A DNA stretch of 64,000 bases from Roseateles toxinivorans. Lineage in GTDB: Bacteria > Pseudomonadota > Gammaproteobacteria > Burkholderiales > Burkholderiaceae_C. The DNA lies in assembly GCF_004362525.1 (NCBI RefSeq), contig NZ_SNXS01000002.1, positions 868,001 to 932,000 of the forward strand. Reading direction: 5' to 3'. Position numbers and translations under genes: made by a program. Below the pieces are notes generated by a model that saw nothing but the letters and a program-made list of their open reading frames with translations, did not search any database and was not told the DNA's origin. Of this stretch, positions 30,189-41,464 are shown piece after piece (the stretch's first letter is position 1; every line of letters begins with the position of its first letter).

Positions 30189-32450
30189 ATGTCCAGCAAA
30201 AAAGATCGTATGGCACCCGGCCTGCTGCTGCCCCTGGGCGCCCTGGCCGCCGGCTTCGGCCTGGCCTCGTCGGCTGCCCTTGCTCAGGCTCAGCCTGCCG
30301 AAGAAGCGAAGAAGCCGGTGGTCGAGAATGCGCTGCCGGTGGTGCGCGCCAAGGCCAGCGCCGAGCGCGCAGGCAAGGACGACTACCAGGCCATCGAAAC
30401 CCGCATCGGCAAGGGCAGGCAGGAACTGCGCGATGTGCCGCAGTCGATCACCGTGGTGACCGAGCGGCTGATCGACGACCGCAACCTCGACACGATGAAA
30501 GAGGTCTTGAAGAACACCGCCGGCATCACCTTCATGGCCGCCGAGGGTGGCGAGGAGGACATTCGCCTGCGCGGCTTCTCGCTGCAGGCCACCGGCGACA
30601 TCTTCATGGACGGCATGCGGGACCCGGCCTTCTATGAGCGCGACACCTTCTTTGTCGACCGAGTCGAACTGATGCGCGGCTCGGCCTCGATGCTGTTCGG
30701 CCGCGGCTCGACCGGCGGTGCGGTGAATATGGTCACCAAGGTGCCGCGCCTGATCAACGAGAACCAGATCGACGTCGAGCTCAGCAGCCACAGCGGCCTG
30801 CGCACCGTCGGTGACTTCAACGTCAAGATGGGCGACAGCGCGGCCCTGCGCGTCGGCGCGATGCTGACCCGCGCCGACAACGACGGCACCGGTGCCTCGC
30901 AAGACAAGGCCGGCATCGCCGGCACCTACCGCTTCGGCATCGGCGAGGTCGATGAGTTCTCGGTGGGGCTTTACCACCTCGAGAATCACAACGGCATGAA
31001 CTACGGCATGCCCTGGGTCCGCCCGACAGCGACCTCGCCGGTCGGCGACACCACGCTGTTGCCGCTGGACCCGACCGCTTACTACGGCATGGCCAGCGAT
31101 CGCAACGACGGCCATGTCAGCCAGCTCACCGCCACGCACACCCATCGCTTCAGCGCCACCGACGAGCTGCAGACCCGCGTGCGCGTCGCCGACTACGGCC
31201 GCGACCAGCGCGCCGGCACGGTGCGCTTCGGTGGCGCCACCACCCAGCCCGACCGCACCGCCGTCACCCTGGCGACCTTCGGCCCGAACACGGTGATCAC
31301 CCGCGGCACGCAGAACAAGATCCAGGACATGCAGACGCTGAGCGTGCAAAGCGACTACACCGGCAAGTTCAAGGCCTGGGGCCTGCGCCATGCCGTGCAG
31401 GCCGGCGCCGACTTCTCGCAGGAGGAGAAGCAGGTCTTCGCCGCCCGCAGCGCGGCCCAGGGCGGCGTCAATCTGACCAAGCCGAACACCAGCATCGGCC
31501 GGCCCAATGACGGGGCCTGGATCGATGAGAACTCCCGCGTGCTGCGCACCGCCAGCGAGTACACCTCCCGCGGCTTCGGTCTCTATGCGCAGGACCTGAT
31601 CGAGTTCGCGCCGCAATGGAAACTGCTGCTCGGCCTGCGCTACGACAAGCTCAAGGGCGACTACGACACCCTGACCATTCCTGGGACCGCGGCCGGCCCG
31701 GAGACCAAGACCAGCTACCGCATGAAGGTGTCGGAGATCAGCAAGCGCCTGGGCCTGATGTTCCAGCCGAACGAGCGCATGTCCTTCCATGCCTCGGCCG
31801 CGACCTCGTTCAACACCTCGGGCGACGCCTACTCGCTGGGCGCCGACAACCAGAACATCCCGCCCGAGCAGTCCATCAATATGGAGCTGGGCGCCAAGAT
31901 CGACTCGAACGACGGCAAGCTGAGCACGCGCTTTGCGTTGTTCCGCTCTACCAAGCTGCATGAGCGCAACACCGACCCGCTGGTGAACCTGATCACCCTG
32001 TCGGGCAAGCGCCATGTGGCCGGTTTCGAGATGGATGTGATGGGCCGGCCGGCGCCGGGCTGGGAGCTGTACGCCTCCTACACCTTCATTCCTGTGGCCA
32101 ATATCGACATCGGCGTGGCCGGCTCCGAGGGCCAGGGCACGCGTCCGTCGCTGACGCCACGCCATTCCGGCACCGCCTGGGCCACCTATCAGCTCACGCC
32201 GAAGTTGCGCGTCGGCGGCGGACTGAACGCACGCAGCGGCCAGTCACCGAACCGCAACCCGGGCTGGTATGCGCCCAAGTTCATCACCGCCGATCTGATG
32301 GCCGAGTACGCGGTGATCGCGGAGCGCCTGACCTTCCGCGCCAACCTCAGCAATGTGGCGAACAAGCTGTATGCTGATTCGCTCTACTCCGGGCACTACA
32401 TTCCCGGTGCAGGTCGGATCTTTGCGCTGACCGGCACATACAAGTTTTAA
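30189..32450 (+). CDS. TonB-dependent siderophore receptor (Fiu/FiuA-like)
   Basis: This is an outer-membrane receptor of 753 residues. It has a signal peptide (about 1-36, ending AALAQA), a TonB-box-like ALPVVRAKA near 47, a plug domain with [24 protein letters not shown] and the RGSTGGAVN segment near 175, then a 22-strand barrel ending in an aromatic residue (TYKF). The plug and barrel features fit catecholate/monomeric siderophore receptors of the Fiu type. The ATG at 30189 follows AAAGGAG at good spacing. The piuC/ybiX homologue directly downstream supports the Fiu assignment. Confidence 0.92.
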   Translation: MSSKKDRMAPGLLLPLGALAAGFGLASSAALAQAQPAEEAKKPVVENALPVVRAKASAERAGKDDYQAIETRIGKGRQELRDVPQSITVVTERLIDDRNLDTMKEVLKNTAGITFMAAEGGEEDIRLRGFSLQATGDIFMDGMRDPAFYERDTFFVDRVELMRGSASMLFGRGSTGGAVNMVTKVPRLINENQIDVELSSHSGLRTVGDFNVKMGDSAALRVGAMLTRADNDGTGASQDKAGIAGTYRFGIGEVDEFSVGLYHLENHNGMNYGMPWVRPTATSPVGDTTLLPLDPTAYYGMASDRNDGHVSQLTATHTHRFSATDELQTRVRVADYGRDQRAGTVRFGGATTQPDRTAVTLATFGPNTVITRGTQNKIQDMQTLSVQSDYTGKFKAWGLRHAVQAGADFSQEEKQVFAARSAAQGGVNLTKPNTSIGRPNDGAWIDENSRVLRTASEYTSRGFGLYAQDLIEFAPQWKLLLGLRYDKLKGDYDTLTIPGTAAGPETKTSYRMKVSEISKRLGLMFQPNERMSFHASAATSFNTSGDAYSLGADNQNIPPEQSINMELGAKIDSNDGKLSTRFALFRSTKLHERNTDPLVNLITLSGKRHVAGFEMDVMGRPAPGWELYASYTFIPVANIDIGVAGSEGQGTRPSLTPRHSGTAWATYQLTPKLRVGGGLNARSGQSPNRNPGWYAPKFITADLMAEYAVIAERLTFRANLSNVANKLYADSLYSGHYIPGAGRIFALTGTYKF

Positions 32451-32473
32451 CCGTTGACCGCAGAGCCGCCGCC

Positions 32474-33157
32474 ATGCTGATCCGCATCCCCGCCGTCCTG
32501 AGTGCCGATGCTTTGCGCCAGGCCCAGGCCTGGCTCGCCGAGGCGAAGTGGGAGAGCGGGTCCGCCAGCGCCGGCACCCAGGCCGCCCAGGTCAAGAACA
32601 ATGAGCAGCTGCCGCCCACCAGCGAAGTGGCGCGGCGCCTGCAGGACTTGATCCTGGGCGTGCTGGAGCGGCACCCGCTGTTCTTCTCGGCCGCGCTGCC
32701 GAAGAAGGTGCTGCCGCCGATGTTCAACCGTTACGGCGGCGCCACCAACACCTATGGCGCCCACGTCGATGGCGCGGTGCGCTACGCGCCCGGCACCGGT
32801 GTGCGTGTGCGCACCGACATCAGCGCCACCCTGTTCCTGGCCGATCCGGCCAGCTATGACGGCGGCGAGCTGGTGATTGCGGACACCTACGGGGAGCAGC
32901 GCGTCAAGCTGGCCGCCGGGGACATGGTGCTGTATCCCGGCACCAGCGTGCATCGCGTCGAGCCGGTCACGCGCGGCCAACGCCTGGCCAGCTTCTTCTG
33001 GATCGAGAGCATGGTGCGCAGCGACGAGCAACGCCGCCTGCTCTATGACATGGACATGAGCCTGATGAAGCTGCGCCAGCAGCATGGCGAGACCGAGGCC
33101 GCCGTGCAGCTGACCGGCACGTATCACAACCTGCTGCGCATGTGGGCCGACACATGA
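32474..33157 (+). CDS. Fe(II)/2-oxoglutarate dioxygenase, PiuC/YbiX family
   Basis: This is a PKHD-type hydroxylase of 227 residues. The iron facial triad and 2-oxoglutarate ligand are visible as His97-x-Asp99 (YGAHVDGAV), His160 (TSVHRVEPV) and Arg170 ([10 protein letters not shown]). In E. coli and Pseudomonas this family lies beside Fiu/PiuA receptors and is iron-regulated; its substrate is not settled. Here it starts 23 bases after the receptor gene and its TGA overlaps the next ATG, so it is firmly part of the iron operon. Confidence 0.92.
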   Translation: MLIRIPAVLSADALRQAQAWLAEAKWESGSASAGTQAAQVKNNEQLPPTSEVARRLQDLILGVLERHPLFFSAALPKKVLPPMFNRYGGATNTYGAHVDGAVRYAPGTGVRVRTDISATLFLADPASYDGGELVIADTYGEQRVKLAAGDMVLYPGTSVHRVEPVTRGQRLASFFWIESMVRSDEQRRLLYDMDMSLMKLRQQHGETEAAVQLTGTYHNLLRMWADT

Positions 33158-34248
33158 GGCTGGAGACGCTGCCGGACGGCCTCATCAATCTGGCCGATTT
33201 CGAGGGGCCGGCCCGCGAGCGCATGAGCGCTCAGGCCTGGGCCTATATGAGCGGCGGCGCTGCCGACGAACTGACGCTGCGCGCCAACCGCTGCGCCTGG
33301 GATGCGATCAAGCTGCAGCCCCGCGTGCTGCGAGACCTCAGCGGCGGCCACACCCGCCTGCCCCTGCTGGGCCGTGAGTTGGCCCATCCGATCCTGCTCG
33401 CACCGATTGCCTACCAGCGCCTGGCCCATGAGGACGGCGAGCTGGCCAGTGCCTACGCGGCCGCCGCGCAATCGGCCGGCATGGTGCTCAGTGCCCAATC
33501 CAGCGTCGAGATGGAGGCGGTGGCCAAGGCCTTTGCCGACGAGCCGCAGAGCGGTCCGCTGTGGTTCCAGCTCTATTGGCGCAATGATCCGGGCTTCATG
33601 CTGGAGTTGATACAGCGCGTCGAATGGGCCGGCTACCAGGCCCTGGTGCTGACCGTCGATGCCCCTGTGCATGGCGCGCGCGACCGCGAGCGCCGCGCCG
33701 GTTTCCAGCTGCCGGACGATGTGCGGGCCGTCAATCTGGGCGGGCGCAAGCAACCTATCGAACTGGCGCCGGGTCAGAGCATGATGTTCGACGGCCTGAT
33801 GCCGCGCGCCGCGACCTGGCGCGAGATCGACTGGCTGCGTACACACAGCCGCTTGCCCCTGCTGCTCAAGGGTGTGAGCCATGCCGACGATGCGCGCGAG
33901 GCGCTGCAACGCGGTGTGTCGGGCCTGATCGTTTCCAACCACGGCGGCCGCACGCTCGACACCTTGCCGGCCACCGCCGAGCTGCTGCCGGTGTTGCGCG
34001 CGGCCGTCGGCGAGGCCGTGCCGCTGCTGGTCGATGGGGGCATCCGCCGTGGCACCGATGTGCTGAAGGCGCTGGCGCTGGGTGCCGATGCCGTGCTGCT
34101 GGGCCGGCCCTATGTGTTTGCTCTGGCGGCTGCCGGTGCGCTAGGTGTGGCCCATGGACTGCGCCTTTTGCGCGATGAATTCGAGATCGCGATGGCCCTC
34201 ACCGGCTGCAAAACACCGGCCGATGCGGGGCCTCATTTGCTCTGGTAG
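33154..34248 (+). CDS. FMN-dependent alpha-hydroxy-acid oxidase/dehydrogenase
   Basis: This 364-residue TIM-barrel flavoprotein belongs to the lactate oxidase/glycolate oxidase/LldD family and would oxidise an L-2-hydroxy acid. The signature SNHGGRTLD contains catalytic His263; other family blocks are [30 protein letters not shown] and [28 protein letters not shown] (partly quoted). The ATG overlaps the dioxygenase stop (ATGA), tying it to the siderophore cluster, an unusual partner. It might process a siderophore-derived hydroxy acid, but this is inference only. Confidence 0.88.
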   Translation: MRLETLPDGLINLADFEGPARERMSAQAWAYMSGGAADELTLRANRCAWDAIKLQPRVLRDLSGGHTRLPLLGRELAHPILLAPIAYQRLAHEDGELASAYAAAAQSAGMVLSAQSSVEMEAVAKAFADEPQSGPLWFQLYWRNDPGFMLELIQRVEWAGYQALVLTVDAPVHGARDRERRAGFQLPDDVRAVNLGGRKQPIELAPGQSMMFDGLMPRAATWREIDWLRTHSRLPLLLKGVSHADDAREALQRGVSGLIVSNHGGRTLDTLPATAELLPVLRAAVGEAVPLLVDGGIRRGTDVLKALALGADAVLLGRPYVFALAAAGALGVAHGLRLLRDEFEIAMALTGCKTPADAGPHLLW

Positions 34249-34400
34249 CGCAGCTATCAAGCCCCGAGTGATGCAAGGCCGCGACAAACCAGGGTAAACA
34301 AGGGCCTGTTGAGTGCCACATAGGTCAATCTTCCCCTATGAAAGCCTTCTCAACGCCATAGGTGCGCAGTATCATTGCCCGCGCAGGGTGCTAGAGAGAA

Positions 34401-34451
34401 ATGAAGGCTTATGCGGCCTTCACCCGGCCCGGCACATCAACTAACTTTTGA
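34401..34451 (+). CDS. possible 16-residue leader ORF
   Basis: ATG at 34401 opens MKAYAAFTRPGTSTNF and stops at 34451, 14 bases before the SWIB gene start. An AGAGAG element precedes it. It could be a leader peptide or chance; coding evidence is thin. Confidence 0.2.
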   Translation: MKAYAAFTRPGTSTNF

Positions 34452-34465
34452 TGGAGAGAATCCAA

Positions 34466-34891
34466 ATGGCAACTGCGAAGAAGGCCGCACCCGCGAAATC
34501 GGCGGCACCGGCAAAGAAGGCCGCCCCGGCCAAGAAGGCGGCGGCACCTGCGGCTAAAAAGGCAGCACCGGCCAAGAAGGCGGCAGCTCCTGCTGCAAAG
34601 AAGGCGGCTCCCGCGAAGAAGGCTGCTGCTCCTGCAAAGAAGCGCACCCCCAACGCAGCCTTCATGAAGGCCATGACCCCGAGCGCAGCCCTGGCTGCCA
34701 TCGTTGGCAGCACCCCGCTGCCGCGTACGGACGTGACCAAGAAGGTGTGGGAGTACATCAAGAAGAACAAGCTGCAGGATGAAGTGCAAAAGCGCATCAT
34801 CATTGCCGACGCCAAGCTGAAGGAAATCTTCGGCAAGGCCAAGGCCGACATGTTCGAGATGACCAAGCTGATCAACAGCCACCTGAAGTGA
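34466..34891 (+). CDS. SWIB/MDM2-domain protein with histone H1-like Lys/Ala/Pro tail
   Basis: This is a 141-residue basic protein. Residues 4-60 are a tandem AAPAKK/AAAPAAKK repeat like eukaryotic H1 tails or AlgP/PhaF; residues about 64-141 are a SWIB domain (LAAIVGSTPLPRTDVTKKVWEYIKKNKLQD, partly quoted, and MTKLINSHL). Such proteins are known in chlamydiae and many Burkholderiales and probably bind or compact DNA (inference). The ATG at 34466 lies 8 bases after GGAGAG; the in-frame ATG at 34451 is less well placed. A bidirectional terminator follows. Confidence 0.92.
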   Translation: MATAKKAAPAKSAAPAKKAAPAKKAAAPAAKKAAPAKKAAAPAAKKAAPAKKAAAPAKKRTPNAAFMKAMTPSAALAAIVGSTPLPRTDVTKKVWEYIKKNKLQDEVQKRIIIADAKLKEIFGKAKADMFEMTKLINSHLK

Positions 34892-34931
34892 TGTTTGGTT
34901 GATCGGCCTGCTCCGTCAGGCCCTGATCAAG

Positions 34932-34959
34932 AAAGGCCCGGTTCTCCGGGCCTTTTTTT
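34932..34959. terminator. bidirectional terminator
   Basis: AAAGGCCCGG (34932-34941) and CCGGGCCTTT (34946-34955) pair around TTCT, followed by a seven-T run on the plus strand; the complementary run of A/T serves the minus strand. It ends the SWIB gene and reaches the stop codon of the convergent response-regulator gene. Confidence 0.92.
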
Positions 34960-35353
34960 ACGTCCGCGCGTTGTTGCTAAGACGGGCTTGCAGCGCGGTG
35001 TGCAAGGACTGCACATCAATCGGCTTGAGCCAATAGTCTGCAAAGCCGGCGGCTCGGGCCGCTGCCACTTGCTCGGGCAGTCCGTCGGCCGATAACGCGA
35101 TACAGGGTGGCAGTGCGCGCGGCTGCAAGCGCAGCGCCTGCAGCAGCTGCAGGCCATTCATGTCGGGCAGGTTCATGTCCACCAGCAGCAGCGCGGGCGA
35201 TTCGTCCAGCACGCATTGCAGGGCCTCGGCGCCGGTCTCGGCGATCAGCAGCTCCCATTGCGGGGTGTCACGGAACACCTCTTCCATCAGGACGATGTTG
35301 AGGCGGTCATCTTCTACGTACAAAACCTTCAGCCCCAGATCAGCGCTGTGCAT
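34958..35353 (-). CDS. single-domain response regulator (CheY-like receiver)
   Basis: This 131-residue receiver has no output domain: acidic pair Glu14/Asp15-16, phospho-acceptor Asp59 (LLVDMNLPDMNG), Ser in ALSADG near 92 and Lys in WLKPID near 113. Proteins of this kind act as phospho-shuttles or bind partner proteins. No histidine kinase is adjacent. The ATG at 35353 is used; the longer open frame runs into the amidohydrolase gene and has no receiver-family support. The TAA at 34958 overlaps the terminator. Confidence 0.88.
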   Translation of the reverse strand: MHSADLGLKVLYVEDDRLNIVLMEEVFRDTPQWELLIAETGAEALQCVLDESPALLLVDMNLPDMNGLQLLQALRLQPRALPPCIALSADGLPEQVAAARAAGFADYWLKPIDVQSLHTALQARLSNNART

Positions 35354-35397
35354 GCGAACGTCTCCCCGGGCAAAAGCCGGCGCGGCATCATAGCTTC

Positions 35398-36306
35398 CTA
35401 GGGTGCCAGCAGGCCATAGAGCCGCGCGCCATTGCCCCAGGCAATGCTCTGTGCCACCGTCGGCGGCAGCTCGCCAAGCCAGACGCGGGCCTCCTGCATC
35501 AGCCCCTCGTAGTAGGCCCAGCGTTGATTGACCCAGGTGTCCGAGCCGATCAGAAATCGCTCGGGAAACTCCAGCATCAGGGCCCGCCAGGCGGTGCTCA
35601 GGCGACCGTTCTCGGTCAGGCCCGGGCGGTAGGACAGCTCGCCCATCAGACTCGGGTAGCGCCGCAGCAGCTCGCGCACGCGTGCCTCGGGCACGCCGCC
35701 GATGCCGGTATGGGCCCACACCAGCCTGGCCTGCGGCGCATGGGCCAGCAGCTTGTCGATCGCTACATCGTCCACATGGGCCAGCACTACCAGGTTGCGT
35801 TGCTGGGCCAGCTTCATCAGCGCCACCGCGGTGCTGCCATCGGCATTGGCGCTGTCGTACAGATGGAACTCACCCAGGCCGCGGTAGGGGCCGGCCGGCG
35901 TGCCCTGGGCCAGCTCACGTTCCACCATGGCGATGATGCTGGGGTCGCGGAACCAGCTGGAATAGTCGTCCCGGTTGCGGTAAAGGCGCACAAAAGGCAC
36001 GACCGTCACGCCCGCCGCAGCGGCGGCCGCCCTGGCTGTGGCCAGGGTCAAGGTGCCATCATTGGGTCGGCTGTTGGCGACGATGGCGCGCACGCCGCTG
36101 CGCTGCATGCGGCCCAGCACATCGGTCAGTGGATGCGGCGCTTGCGCCTCCACGTTGTAGTGCAGGTGAGCATCGAACAGGGGCCCGGCATAGGGCGGCG
36201 GCGCATCGGCCGCGAGCGCTGCGCTGCTCAGTAGCAGCACAAGGGCAGGTATCAGTGCGATGGCCCTCCGGCTGCGGGGTCGGGTGTTGATAGAGTTCGC
36301 GGCCAT
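35398..36306 (-). CDS. exported amidohydrolase (amidohydrolase_2-like)
   Basis: This 302-residue protein has a signal peptide ([23 protein letters not shown], about 13-35) and a metal-dependent hydrolase TIM barrel. Metal-ligand-type motifs are FDAHLHY near 44, VLAHVDD near 177, VWAHTG near 197 and a terminal GSDTW near 253. The substrate cannot be told. It lies 44 bases upstream of the response-regulator gene on the same strand and may be co-transcribed with it. The 274-base gap to the PEP-CTERM gene holds no ORF I can support. Confidence 0.8.
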   Translation of the reverse strand: MAANSINTRPRSRRAIALIPALVLLLSSAALAADAPPPYAGPLFDAHLHYNVEAQAPHPLTDVLGRMQRSGVRAIVANSRPNDGTLTLATARAAAAAAGVTVVPFVRLYRNRDDYSSWFRDPSIIAMVERELAQGTPAGPYRGLGEFHLYDSANADGSTAVALMKLAQQRNLVVLAHVDDVAIDKLLAHAPQARLVWAHTGIGGVPEARVRELLRRYPSLMGELSYRPGLTENGRLSTAWRALMLEFPERFLIGSDTWVNQRWAYYEGLMQEARVWLGELPPTVAQSIAWGNGARLYGLLAP

Positions 36307-36580
36307 GCTGACTCCGTGCTGCGCATTGGAGTGGGCAGTCTAGTTCGGTTTGATCATTTGCGCCTTGCGGGGCACAGGGGGCCACAAGGTGTGACAAAGC
36401 ACCGCCGCCGCTCCCCGCGATCCGGGGGGTTGGGCTGCCCTTCGGGGGGCTTGCCTTTTGTAAACTTCCTGTATCGGATCTGCCCACCGGTGACTCCAGG
36501 GTGATTGGGCACACGAGAGCAGCGCGAAGAGGGCAGCAAGGCCCCGGCGTCGCAGGACTCTCACAACAAAAGTAAATACT

Positions 36581-37396
36581 ATGTCGTTGGTTGCCTCTCT
36601 CGCGCTTGCCGCATCCGTGTCCGCGCCGACCTTGCCCAGTTGTTCCTGGGACAGGCCCGGGGTGAATCCCTTCATGGGAGATGTGGTCGCGGCCGTGGAC
36701 CGCTACAAAGACATCCCTGAAGCGGTGCGCAACAAGCTGAAGGCCCGCATGACGGCGCGTAGCTATGACGAGATGGTCAGCATCAAGCGCGACGGCATCG
36801 ACGGCAAGCAGCTCTACGCCAGCGAGATCCGCGACATGCACTTCGGTGCCGGCAGCGTCTGCGGCACAGTGACCCGCGCCAAGTGGACCGACAAGATGGA
36901 AGAGCGCGGCCTCGTCTATTGCGAAGACGGCCACTGCATCCTGGTGCCCACCGTCTGCCGCAACGTCAGTCGCATCACGCGCCTGGCGCCACGCAAGACG
37001 GCCGAGGCGCCGGCCCAGGCCACCAACGTGGCCTCGTCTGCGCGCGATGGCGATGACGATGCCGACAGCGAACTGATCTCCGAGGCCCCCGGCGCCGGCG
37101 TGCCGGCACTCGGTGCGGGTGGTGGCCAGACGCCTCCGAGCTTCACGCAGATGTCGGGTTCGGGCGGCTCCGATGCGGGGCCCAGCCTGATCGGTGGTGG
37201 CGGCGGGCCCGGCCCCTCGGGCGGCCCTGGGCCCGGTTTCCCCGGCACCGGCCTCGTCCCCCCGGGCGGCATTCCCGATGGCGACAACCCCACGCCACCG
37301 GTGCCCCCGCCCAATCCGGTGCCTGAGCCCGGCACCTGGGCCTTGATGGCGCTGGGTCTGAGCGCGATGGCCTGGAAGCGCCGCCGCCGCGCTTGA
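36581..37396 (+). CDS. MHFG-type PEP-CTERM sorting-domain protein
   Basis: This 271-residue exported protein starts with a short hydrophobic signal-like segment, then a Cys-containing N-domain carrying the MHFGAGSVCG motif near 86, a Gly/Pro/Ser-rich linker (about 170-245), and a C-terminal PEP-CTERM signal: VPEPGTWALMALGLSAMAW followed by KRRRR. PEP-CTERM signals are processed by an exosortase (EpsH/XrtA family), not seen in this window. The MHFG motif recalls a named subfamily of PEP-CTERM proteins. No good Shine-Dalgarno site precedes the ATG. Function unknown; surface or matrix location is likely. Confidence 0.85.
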   Translation: MSLVASLALAASVSAPTLPSCSWDRPGVNPFMGDVVAAVDRYKDIPEAVRNKLKARMTARSYDEMVSIKRDGIDGKQLYASEIRDMHFGAGSVCGTVTRAKWTDKMEERGLVYCEDGHCILVPTVCRNVSRITRLAPRKTAEAPAQATNVASSARDGDDDADSELISEAPGAGVPALGAGGGQTPPSFTQMSGSGGSDAGPSLIGGGGGPGPSGGPGPGFPGTGLVPPGGIPDGDNPTPPVPPPNPVPEPGTWALMALGLSAMAWKRRRRA

Positions 37397-37413
37397 TTGT
37401 CAGCGCCATATGA

Positions 37414-37439
37414 AAAAGGGTCGCCTCGGCGACCCTTTT
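37414..37439. terminator. bidirectional terminator between PEP-CTERM gene and uvrA
   Basis: AAAAGGGTCGCC (37414-37425) and GGCGACCCTTTT (37428-37439) form a long perfect stem with a very short loop, A-rich on one side and T-rich on the other. It lies between convergent genes and can serve both. Confidence 0.9.
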
Positions 37440-37455
37440 GCTTGGCGCTACCGCA

Positions 37456-40380
<2,925 letters not shown>

Positions 40381-40603
40381 GTTGGGCGGAGGCAAGAGAA
40401 CCCTAGATCATAGGCTGCCGGGCGCTTGACGCCGTATCTGCCGGCGTTGGCTCGATGGCAGCGCACCCTTCATCGCGTGCAGAAGCAGTCTGGCGCGCTG
40501 CGCCTGCGACTCATCGCAAGGCCTTGGCGGCGCGCGGTGCGGATGCCGATACTGACTACATCGACACAGCAAAACGTGTCTCTTCAGCCACTCGGAGCCC
40601 ACC

Positions 40604-40876
40604 ATGAACACCACCGCCAAGACACTGATCCAAGCCCTGATCGCCGGCGCCGTGCTGGCCGCTGCGGGCTGGATGCTCAAGCCCGCGACACCGGCACCCG
40701 ACATGCAAGTCGTGCAGTTGGAGCGCGTGGTCATCACCGGCAAGCGTATGCAGGAAGGTGTGCAAGAACAGCGGATCGCCCAGCTGCCTCGCGTCGTCAT
40801 CACCGGCAAGCGTCTGCCGGCCGAGGGCGACACGATGCTGGCGCAGGCGCCGCGCGCCGCTGCTGCCAAGATCTGA
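40604..40876 (+). CDS. small membrane-anchored protein with duplicated VVITGKR motif
   Basis: A 90-residue protein of unknown function. Residues about 8-24 form a hydrophobic helix (LIQALIAGAVLAAAGWML), followed by a periplasmic-type tail with two near-identical segments, LERVVITGKRM (about 43) and LPRVVITGKRL (about 62); the DNA copies are also nearly identical, so this is a recent internal duplication. A second small membrane protein lies 141 bases downstream with a related upstream sequence. I do not recognise a family. Confidence 0.6.
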   Translation: MNTTAKTLIQALIAGAVLAAAGWMLKPATPAPDMQVVQLERVVITGKRMQEGVQEQRIAQLPRVVITGKRLPAEGDTMLAQAPRAAAAKI

Positions 40877-41017
40877 CGGGGCGCTCGTCCCGTCAATTGG
40901 CACCTTGCGGCGCATAAAGCGCCACTCGTCGCAGGTCGCTGGCATGCGCACGCTGGCTTGCCGATACTGGCCACCCTGACCGCAACGACCCGTCTGAGCA
41001 AGACCAAGGAAGCCGCC

Positions 41018-41239
41018 ATGAACACCGCCCCGCTCACCGAAGCCTCGGGCCTGATACGCGCCCTGCTGGTGCTGACCGCATTGGCCGTCGGTGCCGCCCT
41101 GTTCTGGCCCTATAGCAAGGTCACCTCGGTCGAGGCCGAGACGGCGCAGTTGCGGCAGGTGGTGGAGCCGATCCAGCGCCTGGTACCGACCGAGGCGACC
41201 GTGGCCCAGCGCAGTCAGGTGCGAGCAAAGCCGGCCTGA
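41018..41239 (+). CDS. small membrane-anchored hypothetical protein
   Basis: A 73-residue protein with a single membrane helix (about 12-31, ALLVLTALAVGAALFWPYSK) and a short polar tail with heptad-like spacing (VEAETAQLRQVVEPIQRLV). It has no recognised domain. A good terminator lies 38 bases downstream. The upstream TGCCGATACTG sequence (40959-40969) is shared with the previous small gene (40554-40564), which suggests common regulation or origin. Confidence 0.55.
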   Translation: MNTAPLTEASGLIRALLVLTALAVGAALFWPYSKVTSVEAETAQLRQVVEPIQRLVPTEATVAQRSQVRAKPA

Positions 41240-41277
41240 TGACCCGCTGAAGCTCGTATCTTCAAGCCCGCGTCTTC

Positions 41278-41298
41278 AAGCCCGATTTCGCGGGCTTT
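41278..41298 (+). terminator. terminator after the small membrane protein gene
   Basis: AAGCCCG (41278-41284) pairs with CGGGCTT (41291-41297), followed by TTGTCACTTTT. The left arm is part of a directly repeated TTCAAGCCCG. Confidence 0.75.
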
Positions 41299-41464
41299 GT
41301 CACTTTTGCACCACCTGCCACCACCGCATGGGCTGGTAAATCCCGTGCGTGCGTTCCGAAGCCTCTGCCAGAATAGGTGAGCGTCGCGCGGGCGCCGGGG
41401 CCAGGTCTGAAGATGGCTCCGCGTCTTGCCGCGGGAGTGAATCGAAATGACAGGGAGCGCGTCA

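Noticed and set aside
29661-32165. 834-residue open frame antisense to the siderophore receptor gene
   Set aside because: High-GC shadow frame: His/Ala/Gly/Arg-rich with no domain, exactly opposite a well-supported receptor gene.
40554-40967. GCCGATAC sequences as sigma28 (FliA) -10 elements
   Set aside because: They match GCCGATAA in seven of eight bases, but no TAAAG-type -35 lies at the needed distance, and no flagellar genes are near.
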